Below, piece by piece: positions 34,944 through 44,643 of a DNA stretch of 64,000 bases. Source of the stretch: CAZFGK01 sp964518635 (GTDB taxonomy: Bacteria > Zixibacteria > MSB-5A5 > GN15 > FEB-12); contig CAZFGK010000014.1 of assembly GCA_964518635.1 (NCBI GenBank), positions 1 to 64,000 on the forward strand, in the 5' to 3' direction. The first letter of the stretch is position 1, and every line of letters starts with the position of its first letter. Made by a program: the position numbers and the translations under genes. Under the pieces are notes generated by a model. That model made no database searches. It was not told where the DNA came from and was given only the letters and a program-made list of their open reading frames with translations.

Positions 34944-35920
34944 TGCTGACACCCTGAAAGATAGTTCACGCCACCTTCGACATATGGCCACCTGAGTCCC
35001 TTGCTGAATTCGCCACCGTGCGACTGATGACAACTGATGCAGGTAATCATGTTCGTAGACTGTACGGACAGAGAGGTTTGAAAATCTACCGCCGTTGGCT
35101 GCGCAAAGGGGAGACGGATCACTCCTTCTCCGGGCACTATCGCATTTCCGACAAATCCCTCCCCCGTACCGGCGACCCAGTGGGGGATATCGACATGCGA
35201 TGTTCCTGAAGCCAAGTTGATGGCGACATCAGAAGGATGACTATTGAAATGTGCCGGTAGTGCCGCGAAGGAGTTTGTTTTCACTTCAGAGTGACAACTG
35301 CCGCACCAGGAATTCCATCCTGACTTATATCCGATGTTTCCCTGTGCGTATGCACTGACGGTGGCGGATGGATTCGGTGGATCAGCCGGAGGAGTCTGCC
35401 AGAAAATATCAACACCGGCGACTACCGATACCGAGTCGCCAGTTTCGCCCGGATCATAGAGTAGATTTCGATAGTTGCTGTTTCCGTGATAGTCATGACA
35501 ACTGGCGCAGGACAAAGAGACCGAGCCAGCATGATTACTCAGCGGAGTTGCAGAGGTCAATCCGAGAGAATGACCGGAGGTGTTGAGCACACCGACCGGC
35601 TGAAGATATCCGCCGGCACTTTGTGCGGCTGGAGTCTGGTTGTACATGATGACAGGGGAGAGAACATCCGGTGATGACGGATCGGAACCATCATGGCAAC
35701 TCAGACAGAGTTCATTGATCGAGCCCTTGACTAACAAAGTCGAATACGGCCCCCCCGGAATCGGAACGCCACCGCCGATTCCATGCTCAACATGGCATTC
35801 TCCGCATTTCAGACTCTCACCGACATGCCATTCCCCCGCAAGTAGCATACTGGAATACAATACGCTGATCAGCAGGAGGAGTGCGTGCATGCGATTGTGA
35901 ATGCGGCGGAGGTGCATCAT
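34928..35920 (-). CDS. Exported six-heme c-type cytochrome (paralogue of 28279-29343)
   Basis: 330 residues, signal peptide MHALLLLISVLYSSMLLAG after a short basic stretch. Motifs: CGECH, CLSCH, CASCH, CGSCH, CISCH, CQQCH. Shared with the 354-residue cytochrome are the start GEWHVGESLKCGECHVEHG, LCLSCHDG followed by PDVL, GHSLG, and a C-terminal CxxCHN. It starts directly after the stop of the beta-propeller gene (TAG-ATG) and overlaps the next cytochrome gene, so translation is probably coupled through this part of the operon. Confidence 0.9.
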   Translation of the reverse strand: MMHLRRIHNRMHALLLLISVLYSSMLLAGEWHVGESLKCGECHVEHGIGGGVPIPGGPYSTLLVKGSINELCLSCHDGSDPSSPDVLSPVIMYNQTPAAQSAGGYLQPVGVLNTSGHSLGLTSATPLSNHAGSVSLSCASCHDYHGNSNYRNLLYDPGETGDSVSVVAGVDIFWQTPPADPPNPSATVSAYAQGNIGYKSGWNSWCGSCHSEVKTNSFAALPAHFNSHPSDVAINLASGTSHVDIPHWVAGTGEGFVGNAIVPGEGVIRLPFAQPTAVDFQTSLSVQSTNMITCISCHQSHGGEFSKGLRWPYVEGGVNYLSGCQQCHNR

Positions 35921-36832
35921 CTACTCCTGATTCACTTCATAGAAGTGAATACTGCCGTTGTCGTTTACAACAACCATCTGTCCATCAGATAAGATTCCCA
36001 GATCAACCGGTCGCATGAGTGGATTTTGAAAACCCCTTGTTCCCAGTAGTGTTCCGGTCAGATCATAGAGGCGAAATTGCGCATTCGTGATATCCGCAAC
36101 CCAGATACGTGACCGCTGATCGAGCGCACAGCCCGAGGCATTCCATGACTTTCGCGGTGCGCTGCTGTTCCAGTCGGCGACATTCAGGAATCTCCCCTTT
36201 GCATCAAAGAACTGAACCGGAAAGTCCCCCCCGCCAGTTACCGCAATTCTCGATCCGGGAAGTTCAACACAAGCCGACGGAGTATTGAGCATCCCGCGTC
36301 CAGAACCTGCGTTGATCAGTGGCACACTTTTTTTCCATGACTGATCGACGGTGAGCAATTGCGTGGGATACTCAGTCAGAAGCAGGAAAGACTGATTCTG
36401 CAACTGATAGATTTTTTTGATCCTGGTTTTTGGTGAGGGAAGTTGAAGAGAATCAGCGATAGGTGTCACCATTGATGGTTGCTCTTCAGATGCGAGAGAG
36501 AGCCCGACGGCGTCGAGTTGAGAAAAAAGAATCGTCCCCGATCCGGTCATCACCAGACCGTGCGGACGGGAGAGAGTCAGGTTCTTTCCAGTGCTCCAGA
36601 GTTCAATGCCTCGGTTGTCAAAGACCTGAATGCTGTTTGCATAGGGATCAGCTATTGCAAAACGATCCCCCAGTGGGGAGATCGACATCTGCGTCGGGTG
36701 CGAAAGGATGGTGTTGACCGTGCGAGTCGGTGTCAGGGTTGTCGGCAGACTCTGCGAGATCGCCGATGCGGTGATGCAAAGAACAATGAGGGTTACAAAG
36801 CCAGGATTTCCAAGTGCACCGTGATGAAGCAT
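35921..36832 (-). CDS. Exported beta-propeller (NHL/SMP-30-like) protein
   Basis: 303 residues with a signal peptide (FVTLIVLCITASAISQ) and repeated blades: MSISPLGDRFAIADPYANSI, GLVMTGSGTILFSQ, ACVELPGSRIAVTGGGDFPV, CALDQRSRIWVADITNAQF, VDLGILSDGQMVVVNDNGS. No heme motif and no catalytic residues seen. It lies between the 42-heme and six-heme genes, 17 bases after the former, and resembles in kind the propeller that ends the operon. A docking or scaffold role for surface cytochromes is inference. Confidence 0.78.
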   Translation of the reverse strand: MLHHGALGNPGFVTLIVLCITASAISQSLPTTLTPTRTVNTILSHPTQMSISPLGDRFAIADPYANSIQVFDNRGIELWSTGKNLTLSRPHGLVMTGSGTILFSQLDAVGLSLASEEQPSMVTPIADSLQLPSPKTRIKKIYQLQNQSFLLLTEYPTQLLTVDQSWKKSVPLINAGSGRGMLNTPSACVELPGSRIAVTGGGDFPVQFFDAKGRFLNVADWNSSAPRKSWNASGCALDQRSRIWVADITNAQFRLYDLTGTLLGTRGFQNPLMRPVDLGILSDGQMVVVNDNGSIHFYEVNQE

Positions 36833-36849
36833 GAGTCTACCACACCCTT

Positions 36850-39800
36850 CTACTCATGAGTCGTTTCATGGCAGTTGTTGCAGAGCTTACGCGTCCGGTC
36901 GGCGAGGAGCAGCACTTTCTCATTCGACGAGTGGGGAGAATGGCATCCAATACAGGTCAGGTCAGATTTAGTGCGCGGATCAATCACTCCTTTTCCCATC
37001 GGGTGAAAATGGGTCTTGGTGGCATCATCATGGCAAGTCAGGCAAGTCCCCATGATGTCGGCGTCACTCAGCAGCTTCTTATTATCACTGGAGTGCGGAT
37101 CATGGCAGGTCGAGCAGTCTTCAAAAGCCGGTGCATGCTTTTCTGTTCCGGTGAACTCTTTGCCATTGTGACAGCTCAGACATTGCTGCACGCCATCTTT
37201 TTTCATGAGCTCTTTGCCAAAACCGACATGTGAGGCATGGCAATTGGTGCAGCCATCACTGGTTTCGATGCCGGGGTGTTTCACGGCCTTGGCAATGAGT
37301 GCATCTGTCTTGTTGTGACAGCTCTTGCAGAGCTCCTTTCCTTCGGCAACAAAGCTCGTCGCACTTGTCCCGGTATGGCAACTCTGGCATTCCCCTTTGG
37401 TGAACGGCACGTGTGATTTCGGATAGAGCAACCCCGGTCGTCCGGCTTGGCCGACATGCGGGTCATGACAGTCTTGACAATTGGATGAGGCAATTTCGAA
37501 GCCACGATGTGATGTCACAAGAGCAGCATCGCCGAGGTCATGACAATCGCTGCAGAGTTCCTTCTTCTCATTGATGAGCAGTGCCTGAACCGGTCCGGCA
37601 TGTGGTTGATGGCAGGAATTACAATCGCCGGATTCTACCGGTTCATGGACCGTCCCCTTGGCGATACGATCTTTCAGGTCACCGTGACAGCTAAAGCAGA
37701 ATTTCTCCTTCGATTCGATCAGCAGTCCGCGATGTTTCGAAGCATGCGGGGTATGGCAGTCGAGGCATTTCTCCTCGGCGAACGGAGCATGCACAGAAGG
37801 GAGTGTATCGGCTTTGCGTAAATCTGTATGACACTGAATACAAAGTGATGCAGTCTTTCCTTTGAGAAGTTTCGCTTCGTCGGCAGCATGTACACGATGA
37901 CAACTGGTACATTCGTTCTTTGCAAAGGGTGCATGCTGCGAAGTAAGGGTAAGCTCGTCGTTGACGCCATCATGACAACCGGCACAAAGCGCGGTCATAC
38001 TATCAGCGAGCACAATCTCGCCGGTAGGTGCCTGTTCATGACAAAGATCACATGACTGATCTACAAACGGTGGATGGGCGGATGCTCTTACTAGTTTTGG
38101 TGAGGTTGAAACATGCGGGTTGTGACAATCGAGGCAATCTGTTTTTGCGACGTCGTAGCCGGAGTGTGAGGCACGGAGTGTCGTATCGGCGGTATGACAC
38201 TGAGCACAAAGCTCCGGTGCCGATGATTTGACAAAGCCACCATGATCGGAACCATGCGCGGCATGACAGGCATCACAATTCCCCTGTTTGACCGGGGCAT
38301 GTGCAGCGCTCTTCTCAATCAGGTCACCGAAAGTCTCATGACAGGTGTAGCAGAGAGAGGCCTGTGTCTTGCTGAGTGGTTTGGCGCGGGAGACAATTTT
38401 CCCCTGTACCAACGTGCTGGTCACCCGTGCGGAGAGAAGCGCGGGGCGTTCAGAGCCGTGCGGATTATGGCAGCCAGTGCAATCTCCGTCCTTTGCGGAT
38501 GAATGCACCACGGGACTTTCAAGCCCAAGATCAGCGCCGTCATGGCAGGTCAGACACATCTCTTTCGTTGGAGCATTCTGCAGATGTTTTTCATTCGCGT
38601 AATGCGGATTATGACAGGAGAGGCAGTCATCCTCGGCGGGGGAATGGGGATGCGCCAAACCGACTTTGATGCTGACATCCTGATGGCACGTCAGGCAAAG
38701 TGAAGCCGAACTCGAACGGAGCAGACTCGGCGATTTACTGAAGTGCGGACTATGGCAGGCGGCGCAGTTGGAAGTCACATACGGTTGATGACTGGACGAC
38801 GCACTGATCGCTTTTGGATCCGGTTCATGGCAATCGACGCAGAGCTGCTCGGCAGTTTTTTTCAGGAGATGTTTGCCGATTCCTTCATGAGCGTTATGGC
38901 AACTCAGACAGTCGGATTCCGCTTCAGCATGGACTGATCGGGCCGAATCCTGCGCGGTGGCATAGTCTGCATGACATTGCAGACAGAGATCGGGCCCTTC
39001 GACTTTGAGCAGTTTCCCTTTATCTGAACCGTGGACATCATGGCAGGCACTACACTGGCCGAGAATCACAGGTTCATGTTTCCCCAGATCCGATTCTGTG
39101 AGAACATCACCGTGACAATCAAGGCAGAGAGTTCCTTCATCTTTCACCAGCAGATTTCCGAATCGTGAATTGTGAGGAGCATGACACTCCGAACAGTTGT
39201 CGGATGAGACCGCCGGATGAGGAACGCTCCAAGAATCCCCCTTTGCCTGATCGGCGTGACAGCTGGCACAGACTGTTTCTTTATTACTTCCTTCAGCAAA
39301 ACTGATTGCGCCTGTTGCATCCGGCAGAGCATGACACTTTGTGCAATTTCCCTCGGCAAAAGGTTGATGCGCGGTGGCAGAGAGTAGCCCGGTCTTGGTC
39401 GAAGCATGCCCGGAGTGGCAATCGATGCAGGCCAGAGATGTTGTGTGTTTCCCGTCATGCGCAGCGGCCATCTTCTGCTTGTCTTTGGCGTGACAACTGT
39501 TACAGAGCAATGAATCGGGCTGCGAAAGAAGGGCAGGGTAATCACTGTTGTGGGCATTATGGCAGGAAAGGCACTTCAGATCGGCGAATGGTTTGTGGGC
39601 GTGCGCCGACTTTTTCTGAGTCGCAGTTTCATCTCCGTGACAAAGCAGACAGGAAGCGGGGTCGTCGGTGCCATTCACAACAGTTCGCAGCAGTGATGGC
39701 TTATTCGAAGCATGCGGATCGTGACAACTCCAGCAGTTGCCCGCCATAAGTCCGGTATGAACGGTCCCCTTTGTGTATTTATCTTTCAGATCAGCATGAC

Positions 39801-40059
39801 AACTGAAGCAGAGCTGGTCATCATTGCTGACGAGAATCAGACTCTGCGAAAAACCATGCCTTTTGTGACAGGTCTCACACTTCTCTTCCTTGACTGGTTG
39901 ATGGATACTCTTCTGTGAGGAGAACTCCTGTTTGGATGCTTTGTGGCAATCGTAACAGGTCTTTGGCGCGGTCCATGAAGTTGTGACAAGACAGACGACA
40001 TGAAGTATCAGAAAGAGGAAAATTCGAACTGCAGTTGAAAGTGTGTATCTCGGATTCAC
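36850..40059 (-). CDS. Giant multiheme c-type cytochrome with 42 CXXCH motifs
   Basis: 1069 residues: signal peptide (FLFLILHVVCLVTTSWTA), then 42 CXXCH motifs counted by reading from CYDCH (residue about 35) to CNNCH near the C-terminus. They form about 21 modules of about 50 residues of doubled-CXXCH type: C-x2-CH-x-PHxS, LL, then LC-x2-CHxDL. Every motif is canonical. Higher-order repeats are visible: hemes 3-4 (FSCHADLKDKYTKGTVH) resemble 31-32, and hemes 24-27 resemble 33-36, so the gene grew by block duplication. No membrane anchor after the signal. Expected to be an extracellular or periplasm-spanning electron wire. Confidence 0.93.
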   Translation of the reverse strand: MNPRYTLSTAVRIFLFLILHVVCLVTTSWTAPKTCYDCHKASKQEFSSQKSIHQPVKEEKCETCHKRHGFSQSLILVSNDDQLCFSCHADLKDKYTKGTVHTGLMAGNCWSCHDPHASNKPSLLRTVVNGTDDPASCLLCHGDETATQKKSAHAHKPFADLKCLSCHNAHNSDYPALLSQPDSLLCNSCHAKDKQKMAAAHDGKHTTSLACIDCHSGHASTKTGLLSATAHQPFAEGNCTKCHALPDATGAISFAEGSNKETVCASCHADQAKGDSWSVPHPAVSSDNCSECHAPHNSRFGNLLVKDEGTLCLDCHGDVLTESDLGKHEPVILGQCSACHDVHGSDKGKLLKVEGPDLCLQCHADYATAQDSARSVHAEAESDCLSCHNAHEGIGKHLLKKTAEQLCVDCHEPDPKAISASSSHQPYVTSNCAACHSPHFSKSPSLLRSSSASLCLTCHQDVSIKVGLAHPHSPAEDDCLSCHNPHYANEKHLQNAPTKEMCLTCHDGADLGLESPVVHSSAKDGDCTGCHNPHGSERPALLSARVTSTLVQGKIVSRAKPLSKTQASLCYTCHETFGDLIEKSAAHAPVKQGNCDACHAAHGSDHGGFVKSSAPELCAQCHTADTTLRASHSGYDVAKTDCLDCHNPHVSTSPKLVRASAHPPFVDQSCDLCHEQAPTGEIVLADSMTALCAGCHDGVNDELTLTSQHAPFAKNECTSCHRVHAADEAKLLKGKTASLCIQCHTDLRKADTLPSVHAPFAEEKCLDCHTPHASKHRGLLIESKEKFCFSCHGDLKDRIAKGTVHEPVESGDCNSCHQPHAGPVQALLINEKKELCSDCHDLGDAALVTSHRGFEIASSNCQDCHDPHVGQAGRPGLLYPKSHVPFTKGECQSCHTGTSATSFVAEGKELCKSCHNKTDALIAKAVKHPGIETSDGCTNCHASHVGFGKELMKKDGVQQCLSCHNGKEFTGTEKHAPAFEDCSTCHDPHSSDNKKLLSDADIMGTCLTCHDDATKTHFHPMGKGVIDPRTKSDLTCIGCHSPHSSNEKVLLLADRTRKLCNNCHETTHE

Positions 40060-40074
40060 GGATCACAATCCTCG

Positions 40075-40617
40075 TTACTTTTTCTTTCCGCTCGCGGTGT
40101 CGGTTACCAGAGTAGCTTCATTTCGAATAGGCGGCGGGATAAATTTATCGGGCACTTTGAAATCGACCAGTCGAAAACCGAGGATATCATTTCGCCGGAA
40201 GTGCGGTGCCTCCGATACATAGAATGCCCAGCTCTCCTGCTTGACCGAGTCTCCCTGAGTGACCCTGATAAGCACCGCCGGATTATAGAGTGTATCGGAT
40301 GTCTTCTGGAATTCCCCTTTGGTGGTGATACTCAGATGCGGATTGAAAAAAACCACTTCCCCCATGTCGTCTGCATCGCCAATAGGAAATTTTGTGAACA
40401 TGCGCACGGTGTCGAATTGCTGAAAAGTGGCAAAGACACGGTGGCGAATTTCGAGCACGAAGAATGAAGCGGTATCCGCAGCTTTCGGATGTGCCGACAA
40501 GAGTGAGGGGATCGCTTTCGGCTTTGTTGGTAATGAATCAGCGATTGCAAGGGTGCTGAAAAGGACTCCGAGGGCAGTGATAGTGAGAATGAATTTTCGA
40601 GTCGCGATGGTGAGCAT
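40075..40617 (-). CDS. Small exported protein leading the cytochrome operon
   Basis: 180 residues from ATG 40617, supported by GGAG upstream and a signal peptide right after (FILTITALGVLFSTLAIA). The mature part (SFFVLEIRHRVFATF, EVVFFNPHLSITTKGEF, ESWAFYVSEAPHFRRND, LGFRLVDFKVPDKFIPP) looks like a beta-sandwich and has no cysteine or heme motif. Weak resemblance to periplasmic parts of cytochrome-biogenesis proteins was considered but not established. It is the first gene of the operon, 15 bases before the 42-heme gene. Function unknown. Confidence 0.72.
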   Translation of the reverse strand: MLTIATRKFILTITALGVLFSTLAIADSLPTKPKAIPSLLSAHPKAADTASFFVLEIRHRVFATFQQFDTVRMFTKFPIGDADDMGEVVFFNPHLSITTKGEFQKTSDTLYNPAVLIRVTQGDSVKQESWAFYVSEAPHFRRNDILGFRLVDFKVPDKFIPPPIRNEATLVTDTASGKKK

Positions 40618-40639
40618 ATTTTGTCTCCAGTTCGAACTG

Positions 40640-40652
40640 CGGCGAATATACG
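40640..40652 (-). promoter_or_regulatory. Possible -10 region for the cytochrome operon
   Basis: The minus strand carries CGTATATTCGCCG here, 23 bases before the start of the operon's first gene, identical to 5012-5024 upstream of the tRNAs. TATATT would be the -10 box; no good -35 box is seen. The rest of 40618-40915 (about 300 bases) holds no gene. Confidence 0.35.
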
Positions 40653-40915
40653 AGTGAGACAGTGAAAGCTGATAGGGAAAATGATTCGTTGACGCGGTGA
40701 AACGTGAACTTAAAAAGAATACTTTTAGATGAAGTAATTTATTACAGGAGAACTCGAAGCGAATCATTCTATACAAAAGAGTAGAGTTAGTTGATGACCT
40801 TGGAAACATTCATTGGGAATGACCGAAACCACCATCTGGTGTACTTGTTTCTTCACCTTTCGATGCGAGAGAGACTGCTATTACTCGCGAAGCATCGCGA
40901 GATGGGGTTGAGGAG

Positions 40916-42136
40916 CTAGTGTGATCGATAGTCCCCTCTATAGTTGACATCATCGAGCAATTCTCGTCGGGTCGCATTGCCAGAGATGCCGAGTACCAGA
41001 GAGAGCGAGAGTGTGTTTCCGGAAATGTCGCTTCCACGAGGATTCGGATAGTCGACAAATGAATAGCGGGCGATCCCTCCGACGTACCATCCCAGTCGAG
41101 GGAAGACAAAAAGCCGGTAGCGAAGCCCACCACCAAACGACCATGAGTTATGTGAAACATGCTCTTCAGGATTCCCGCCGAGACTTTTGGAATAGACAAG
41201 TTCGTACCCGAGACTAACAAACATATCCGCACTCTGTGTACGGGTATCAAAAAACTTCAGTCCCTGTTCCAATCCAAGAAATCCGCCTTCAAAGCGGTTT
41301 GTTGTCACAAGTGAGCCGGCACTGTCGACGGTGATCGAGTCGCGGGCATCTCCCGGGCGAAAGAGAAGGGCAAAGTCAGTTCGCCATCTCTTCGTCTCGC
41401 CACCAAACTGCAATCCTACTTCAGGAAATGAACCGAGCCGACGGTTGGCACCTTGGGGGTTCCAGCCACCGATGAGAAAGCTCAGGTGACCGAACTCTGA
41501 GTAGGCCTTTTTGATACTGCGAACATGAGCAACGTAGGACTTTCCCAGAGCGGTATTCTGCATTGCTGGCTGCTGCATCTCCCGAAAGGCACTGTCATAC
41601 TCACCCCGATAAAACTGGCTGATGATAGCGGCACTCGGACTTGCCGGCGACCGATTGCCGGATAGGAGAGCAAGGGACTTCAGAAATTCGATAAATTTGT
41701 CGCGAGTATTGTCGTTGTTCTCCCCCCATCTGTGTGCATCCCACGAATAGACGCACATCCAATCCTCCTCTTGCACCTGACGACGAAACCAGAGCATGCG
41801 AGATAAAGTCGACGACCCGACCAGCGAGTCCCCGTAGCTTCCCTGACTCAGATGCAGCAGCAGTCGAGTGACTTCAACATTGGCTGCTGGACCACACTCG
41901 CTGTTTACGAAATCGGCTGCCACTCGAATAGAATCGATTTTCTGCTCGGCGAAAAGACGTGGAGCCTGGCGTTCAAAATTATAGTGGTAACGGCGACAGA
42001 TAGTCGGGTCGTCCTGAGTAAGAAAACGGTTCATATTTCGGTAATAGCTTGAAGAACGATTGTAGACCGATGAACAGGACGAAAATAGCCCTGCCGAAAG
42101 AAGGAGCAGGCAAATAAGAAGATGATTGGCCTTCAC
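40916..42136 (-). CDS. Outer-membrane lipoprotein with beta-barrel-like C-terminal half
   Basis: 406 residues. Lipobox LFSSC (Cys21) after a hydrophobic signal. The N-terminal half is helical with scattered Cys and Tyr (YYRNMNRFLTQDD, RRYHYNFERQAPRLFAEQK) and may be a TPR-like or all-alpha domain. The C-terminal half has strand patterns of an outer-membrane barrel (EVGLQFGGETKRWRTDFALLF, DMFVSLGYELVYSKS, SFGGGLRYRLFVFPRLGWYV). It lies about 300 bases upstream of the cytochrome operon on the same strand and may belong to its regulon. No family recognised. Confidence 0.7.
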   Translation of the reverse strand: MKANHLLICLLLLSAGLFSSCSSVYNRSSSYYRNMNRFLTQDDPTICRRYHYNFERQAPRLFAEQKIDSIRVAADFVNSECGPAANVEVTRLLLHLSQGSYGDSLVGSSTLSRMLWFRRQVQEEDWMCVYSWDAHRWGENNDNTRDKFIEFLKSLALLSGNRSPASPSAAIISQFYRGEYDSAFREMQQPAMQNTALGKSYVAHVRSIKKAYSEFGHLSFLIGGWNPQGANRRLGSFPEVGLQFGGETKRWRTDFALLFRPGDARDSITVDSAGSLVTTNRFEGGFLGLEQGLKFFDTRTQSADMFVSLGYELVYSKSLGGNPEEHVSHNSWSFGGGLRYRLFVFPRLGWYVGGIARYSFVDYPNPRGSDISGNTLSLSLVLGISGNATRRELLDDVNYRGDYRSH

Positions 42137-42243
42137 TGAAATCCACCTCCGATACGCATCTGTACAGGTGGCTTCGCACCACGCAGTATTTGTCAGGAAT
42201 TATACCGGCGAGTTATTCCACAGTTTAGAAAAAATCCGACTGA

Positions 42244-42819
42244 TCATGTCGAAAGATGCTTCTCGATCCGACGGTCGGGCACCAGCCAGATAATCGCAAC
42301 CGCGACGTAGATTGCTCCGGCTAGCAGGGGATTTACAAAGGCCAGAGCAATGGCAATCAGATAGAGCGCGAGTGAAATCTTCCCTTTCAAGTCTCGTCCC
42401 AGCGCGAGGGCAAGGGTCGACTCTTTACCGTGAATATGGAGTAACGGTAAGGTGAGAAGATAGTAACCCACCCCGGCCAGCAGGAGATTCACGCCATACA
42501 GTATTACCGGCAGCTGAGCGAAATGATTTTCCCCCATCCAGGCGGTGGTGAAGGGAATCAGCGAGAGCCAGAACAACAGGTGCATATTCGCCCAGAGAAC
42601 GCGACCATCCACATGCTTTACCGCCTGCATCAGGTGATGATGATTATTCCAGTAGATCGCGACATAAATAAAGCTGATGACATAACTGATGAACTTTGGA
42701 TAGAGCGGGGCGAGGTCACTCAGTGCCGCCCCGTGCGGCGGGACAAGTTCGAGTACCATGATGGTGATAACAATAGCAAGGACTCCGTCACTAAACGCTT
42801 CAAGCCGACCTTTATGCAT
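42244..42819 (-). CDS. TMEM175-like (DUF1211) potassium channel protein
   Basis: 191 residues with about six hydrophobic helices. The N-terminal RLEAFSDGVLAIVITIMVLEL matches the TMEM175/DUF1211 signature with its FSD motif in helix 1. A second family feature is ISFIYVAIYWNNHHHL in the third helix. Bacterial members form leak K+ channels. It is a single gene, divergent from the glycosyltransferase gene, with no obvious partner. Confidence 0.9.
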   Translation of the reverse strand: MHKGRLEAFSDGVLAIVITIMVLELVPPHGAALSDLAPLYPKFISYVISFIYVAIYWNNHHHLMQAVKHVDGRVLWANMHLLFWLSLIPFTTAWMGENHFAQLPVILYGVNLLLAGVGYYLLTLPLLHIHGKESTLALALGRDLKGKISLALYLIAIALAFVNPLLAGAIYVAVAIIWLVPDRRIEKHLST

Positions 42820-42927
42820 GGAGGAAGATTACGAAACGATTATTGAAAATCCCCCTAAAATAAATATGGGAAGTCGCACCTAAGTGGTGACATCTTCTGG
42901 GAGCGAAAAAGAGGATTACCTCTCATT

Positions 42928-44475
42928 ATGAACGGAGTGGGATTGAATCAGAACCGACAAGCACAGGTCTCAGGGTTTTCTGAATCGAACAAGTGGGGGA
43001 TTTCACCATCGGTCTTTCTCTGGATGAGTGGGGGGATCTTCGCTCTCGCTGCTGCCCTTTATGGTTTTCTCACAGATGGGGTGCTGCGGGATGACGGCTA
43101 CATCTTCTTTGTCTATGCCCGGAATCTCGCAAACTCGGGAACACTCGCCTTCAATCCGGGGGAGCTCTCCTTTGGCGTGACCAGCATCGCATGGACCGGG
43201 CTGCTTGCTTTCGGGACTCTTCTCTGGCCTGATCCGGTGGTCGTGAGCAAATTTCTTGGGGCGATTCTCGGCGGTGGAGGGATGCTCATCTGGGTGAAAT
43301 TTCTCAATCGGCATCATCTCCTCTCTGCTGGGTGGGGATTGTTGGCAGCGACAATCGCTGCACTCTTGCCAAATATCGGTGCTGATCGAATGGTCGAAGG
43401 GATGGAGACCCCGTTGATCTTTTTTCTGACTGCACTGCTGGCCAATTTTCTTTTCGCAACGAGGAGAAATTCCTGGCTGATTGGTCTCCTCGCCGGTCTT
43501 CTTGCACTGACTCGCCCTGAGTTTCTTCTGTTCATAGTCGGGATTATGGTCTGGATGACATGCCAGAGAGAGATAAAAGCGGCGATTAAGTCTACTGGCG
43601 TCGCTCTTGCTATATTCTGCTGGTGGCCGATCTGGTTGTTCACTCAGACCGGTTCTTTCCTGCCACCAACACGGATCGGGAAGCTGTCGGTATTTCTGCC
43701 AGAGCATCTCGGGATCACTATTACTCAGTTTCAGTCTGCGGGAGTTCTTGACCGACTCGATTGGATGCTTAGGTCAATTTTCGAGTTTATGATCTCCGGT
43801 CCATCTGAAGTTGTCTTCAGTGCACTCCTTGTCTGCGCGACGGTCGTGACGGCTTTGACAATATTGAATTTACGAACACACTGGCCGTTGATTCTTGTTC
43901 CGCTTGTCGGATGGGGACTTCTGCTTCTCTACGGATTTTCATTCCCACTTTTTCAGATTCGCTACTTTCTCTGGCTCTCGCCTATTCTCGCACTGGTCCT
44001 TGTCGCCGCATGGTTGCTTCATCCGTACTTGCGAAAAGCCAAATGGTTGCTGATTGCTTCAATGTTTGGCTGTCTGATACTACAAGGAGTGGTGCTGCCA
44101 AAGAGAATTTCATCAGTCGGCATTCAGCAACTGAGAAGAGATATGGGAATCACAATTTCAAAGAGCACGCCTCCCGACGCTCGGATCGCGCTGGAGCCAA
44201 TCGGAGAGATCGGCATGTATGCAAATCGATACATCGTTGATATGGGAGGTCTTACAGATCGACGTGTCATTCCATTTCTCAGTGATGGCTATCTCAACTC
44301 ACCGAAAATTCTTGAGTGTCTTGAATTGTTTGAGGCGGATTATCTGGTGACCTACGATCATGATGGATTTCTCGGTCGAGTCGTGCGCGAGTATCCGGAA
44401 CGATTTGAACTGGTTCGTTTCGTACCTGAAGAACCAATAGGGGGAATTCGCTACCGCCTGCTGCGGATTCTATAG
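42928..44475 (+). CDS. GT39-like polytopic glycosyltransferase
   Basis: 515 residues with about ten to twelve membrane helices. The first periplasmic loop carries DDGYIFFVYARNLANSGTLA followed by FNPGE, the acidic pair and pattern of polyprenyl-phosphate-sugar-dependent glycosyltransferases (PMT/ArnT-like, GT-C fold). A soluble C-terminal part (from about 400) includes ALEPIGEIGMYANRYIVDMG. It would transfer a sugar to a protein, lipid or arabinan-like acceptor outside the inner membrane. Acceptor unknown; no polysaccharide genes adjoin it. Confidence 0.75.
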   Translation: MNGVGLNQNRQAQVSGFSESNKWGISPSVFLWMSGGIFALAAALYGFLTDGVLRDDGYIFFVYARNLANSGTLAFNPGELSFGVTSIAWTGLLAFGTLLWPDPVVVSKFLGAILGGGGMLIWVKFLNRHHLLSAGWGLLAATIAALLPNIGADRMVEGMETPLIFFLTALLANFLFATRRNSWLIGLLAGLLALTRPEFLLFIVGIMVWMTCQREIKAAIKSTGVALAIFCWWPIWLFTQTGSFLPPTRIGKLSVFLPEHLGITITQFQSAGVLDRLDWMLRSIFEFMISGPSEVVFSALLVCATVVTALTILNLRTHWPLILVPLVGWGLLLLYGFSFPLFQIRYFLWLSPILALVLVAAWLLHPYLRKAKWLLIASMFGCLILQGVVLPKRISSVGIQQLRRDMGITISKSTPPDARIALEPIGEIGMYANRYIVDMGGLTDRRVIPFLSDGYLNSPKILECLELFEADYLVTYDHDGFLGRVVREYPERFELVRFVPEEPIGGIRYRLLRIL

Positions 44476-44643
44476 CTCAGAAGATCAGATTCTCAGAGCT
44501 TTGGAGCTCGTTCGCTCTCTTCAAAGAGAATTGAATAGTGTCGGTAAATTTCCTACAAGCTCCTGAGCAATTGTCATATATATATTCTCTCTGACTTATC
44601 AAATTCTCACACAATTCTAATATTCTGTACGATGGGAGATGAC

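Noticed and set aside
36850..40059. Regular short repeats suggesting a CRISPR array
   Set aside because: The periodicity is that of codons for doubled CXXCH modules in an open frame; repeats are not identical and there are no unique spacers.
40810..41250. 146-codon minus-strand frame
   Set aside because: Out-of-frame overlap with the 406-residue lipoprotein gene, which has a lipobox and barrel pattern.
43003..43707. 234-codon minus-strand frame
   Set aside because: Antisense to the glycosyltransferase gene; residue composition is unlike a real protein.
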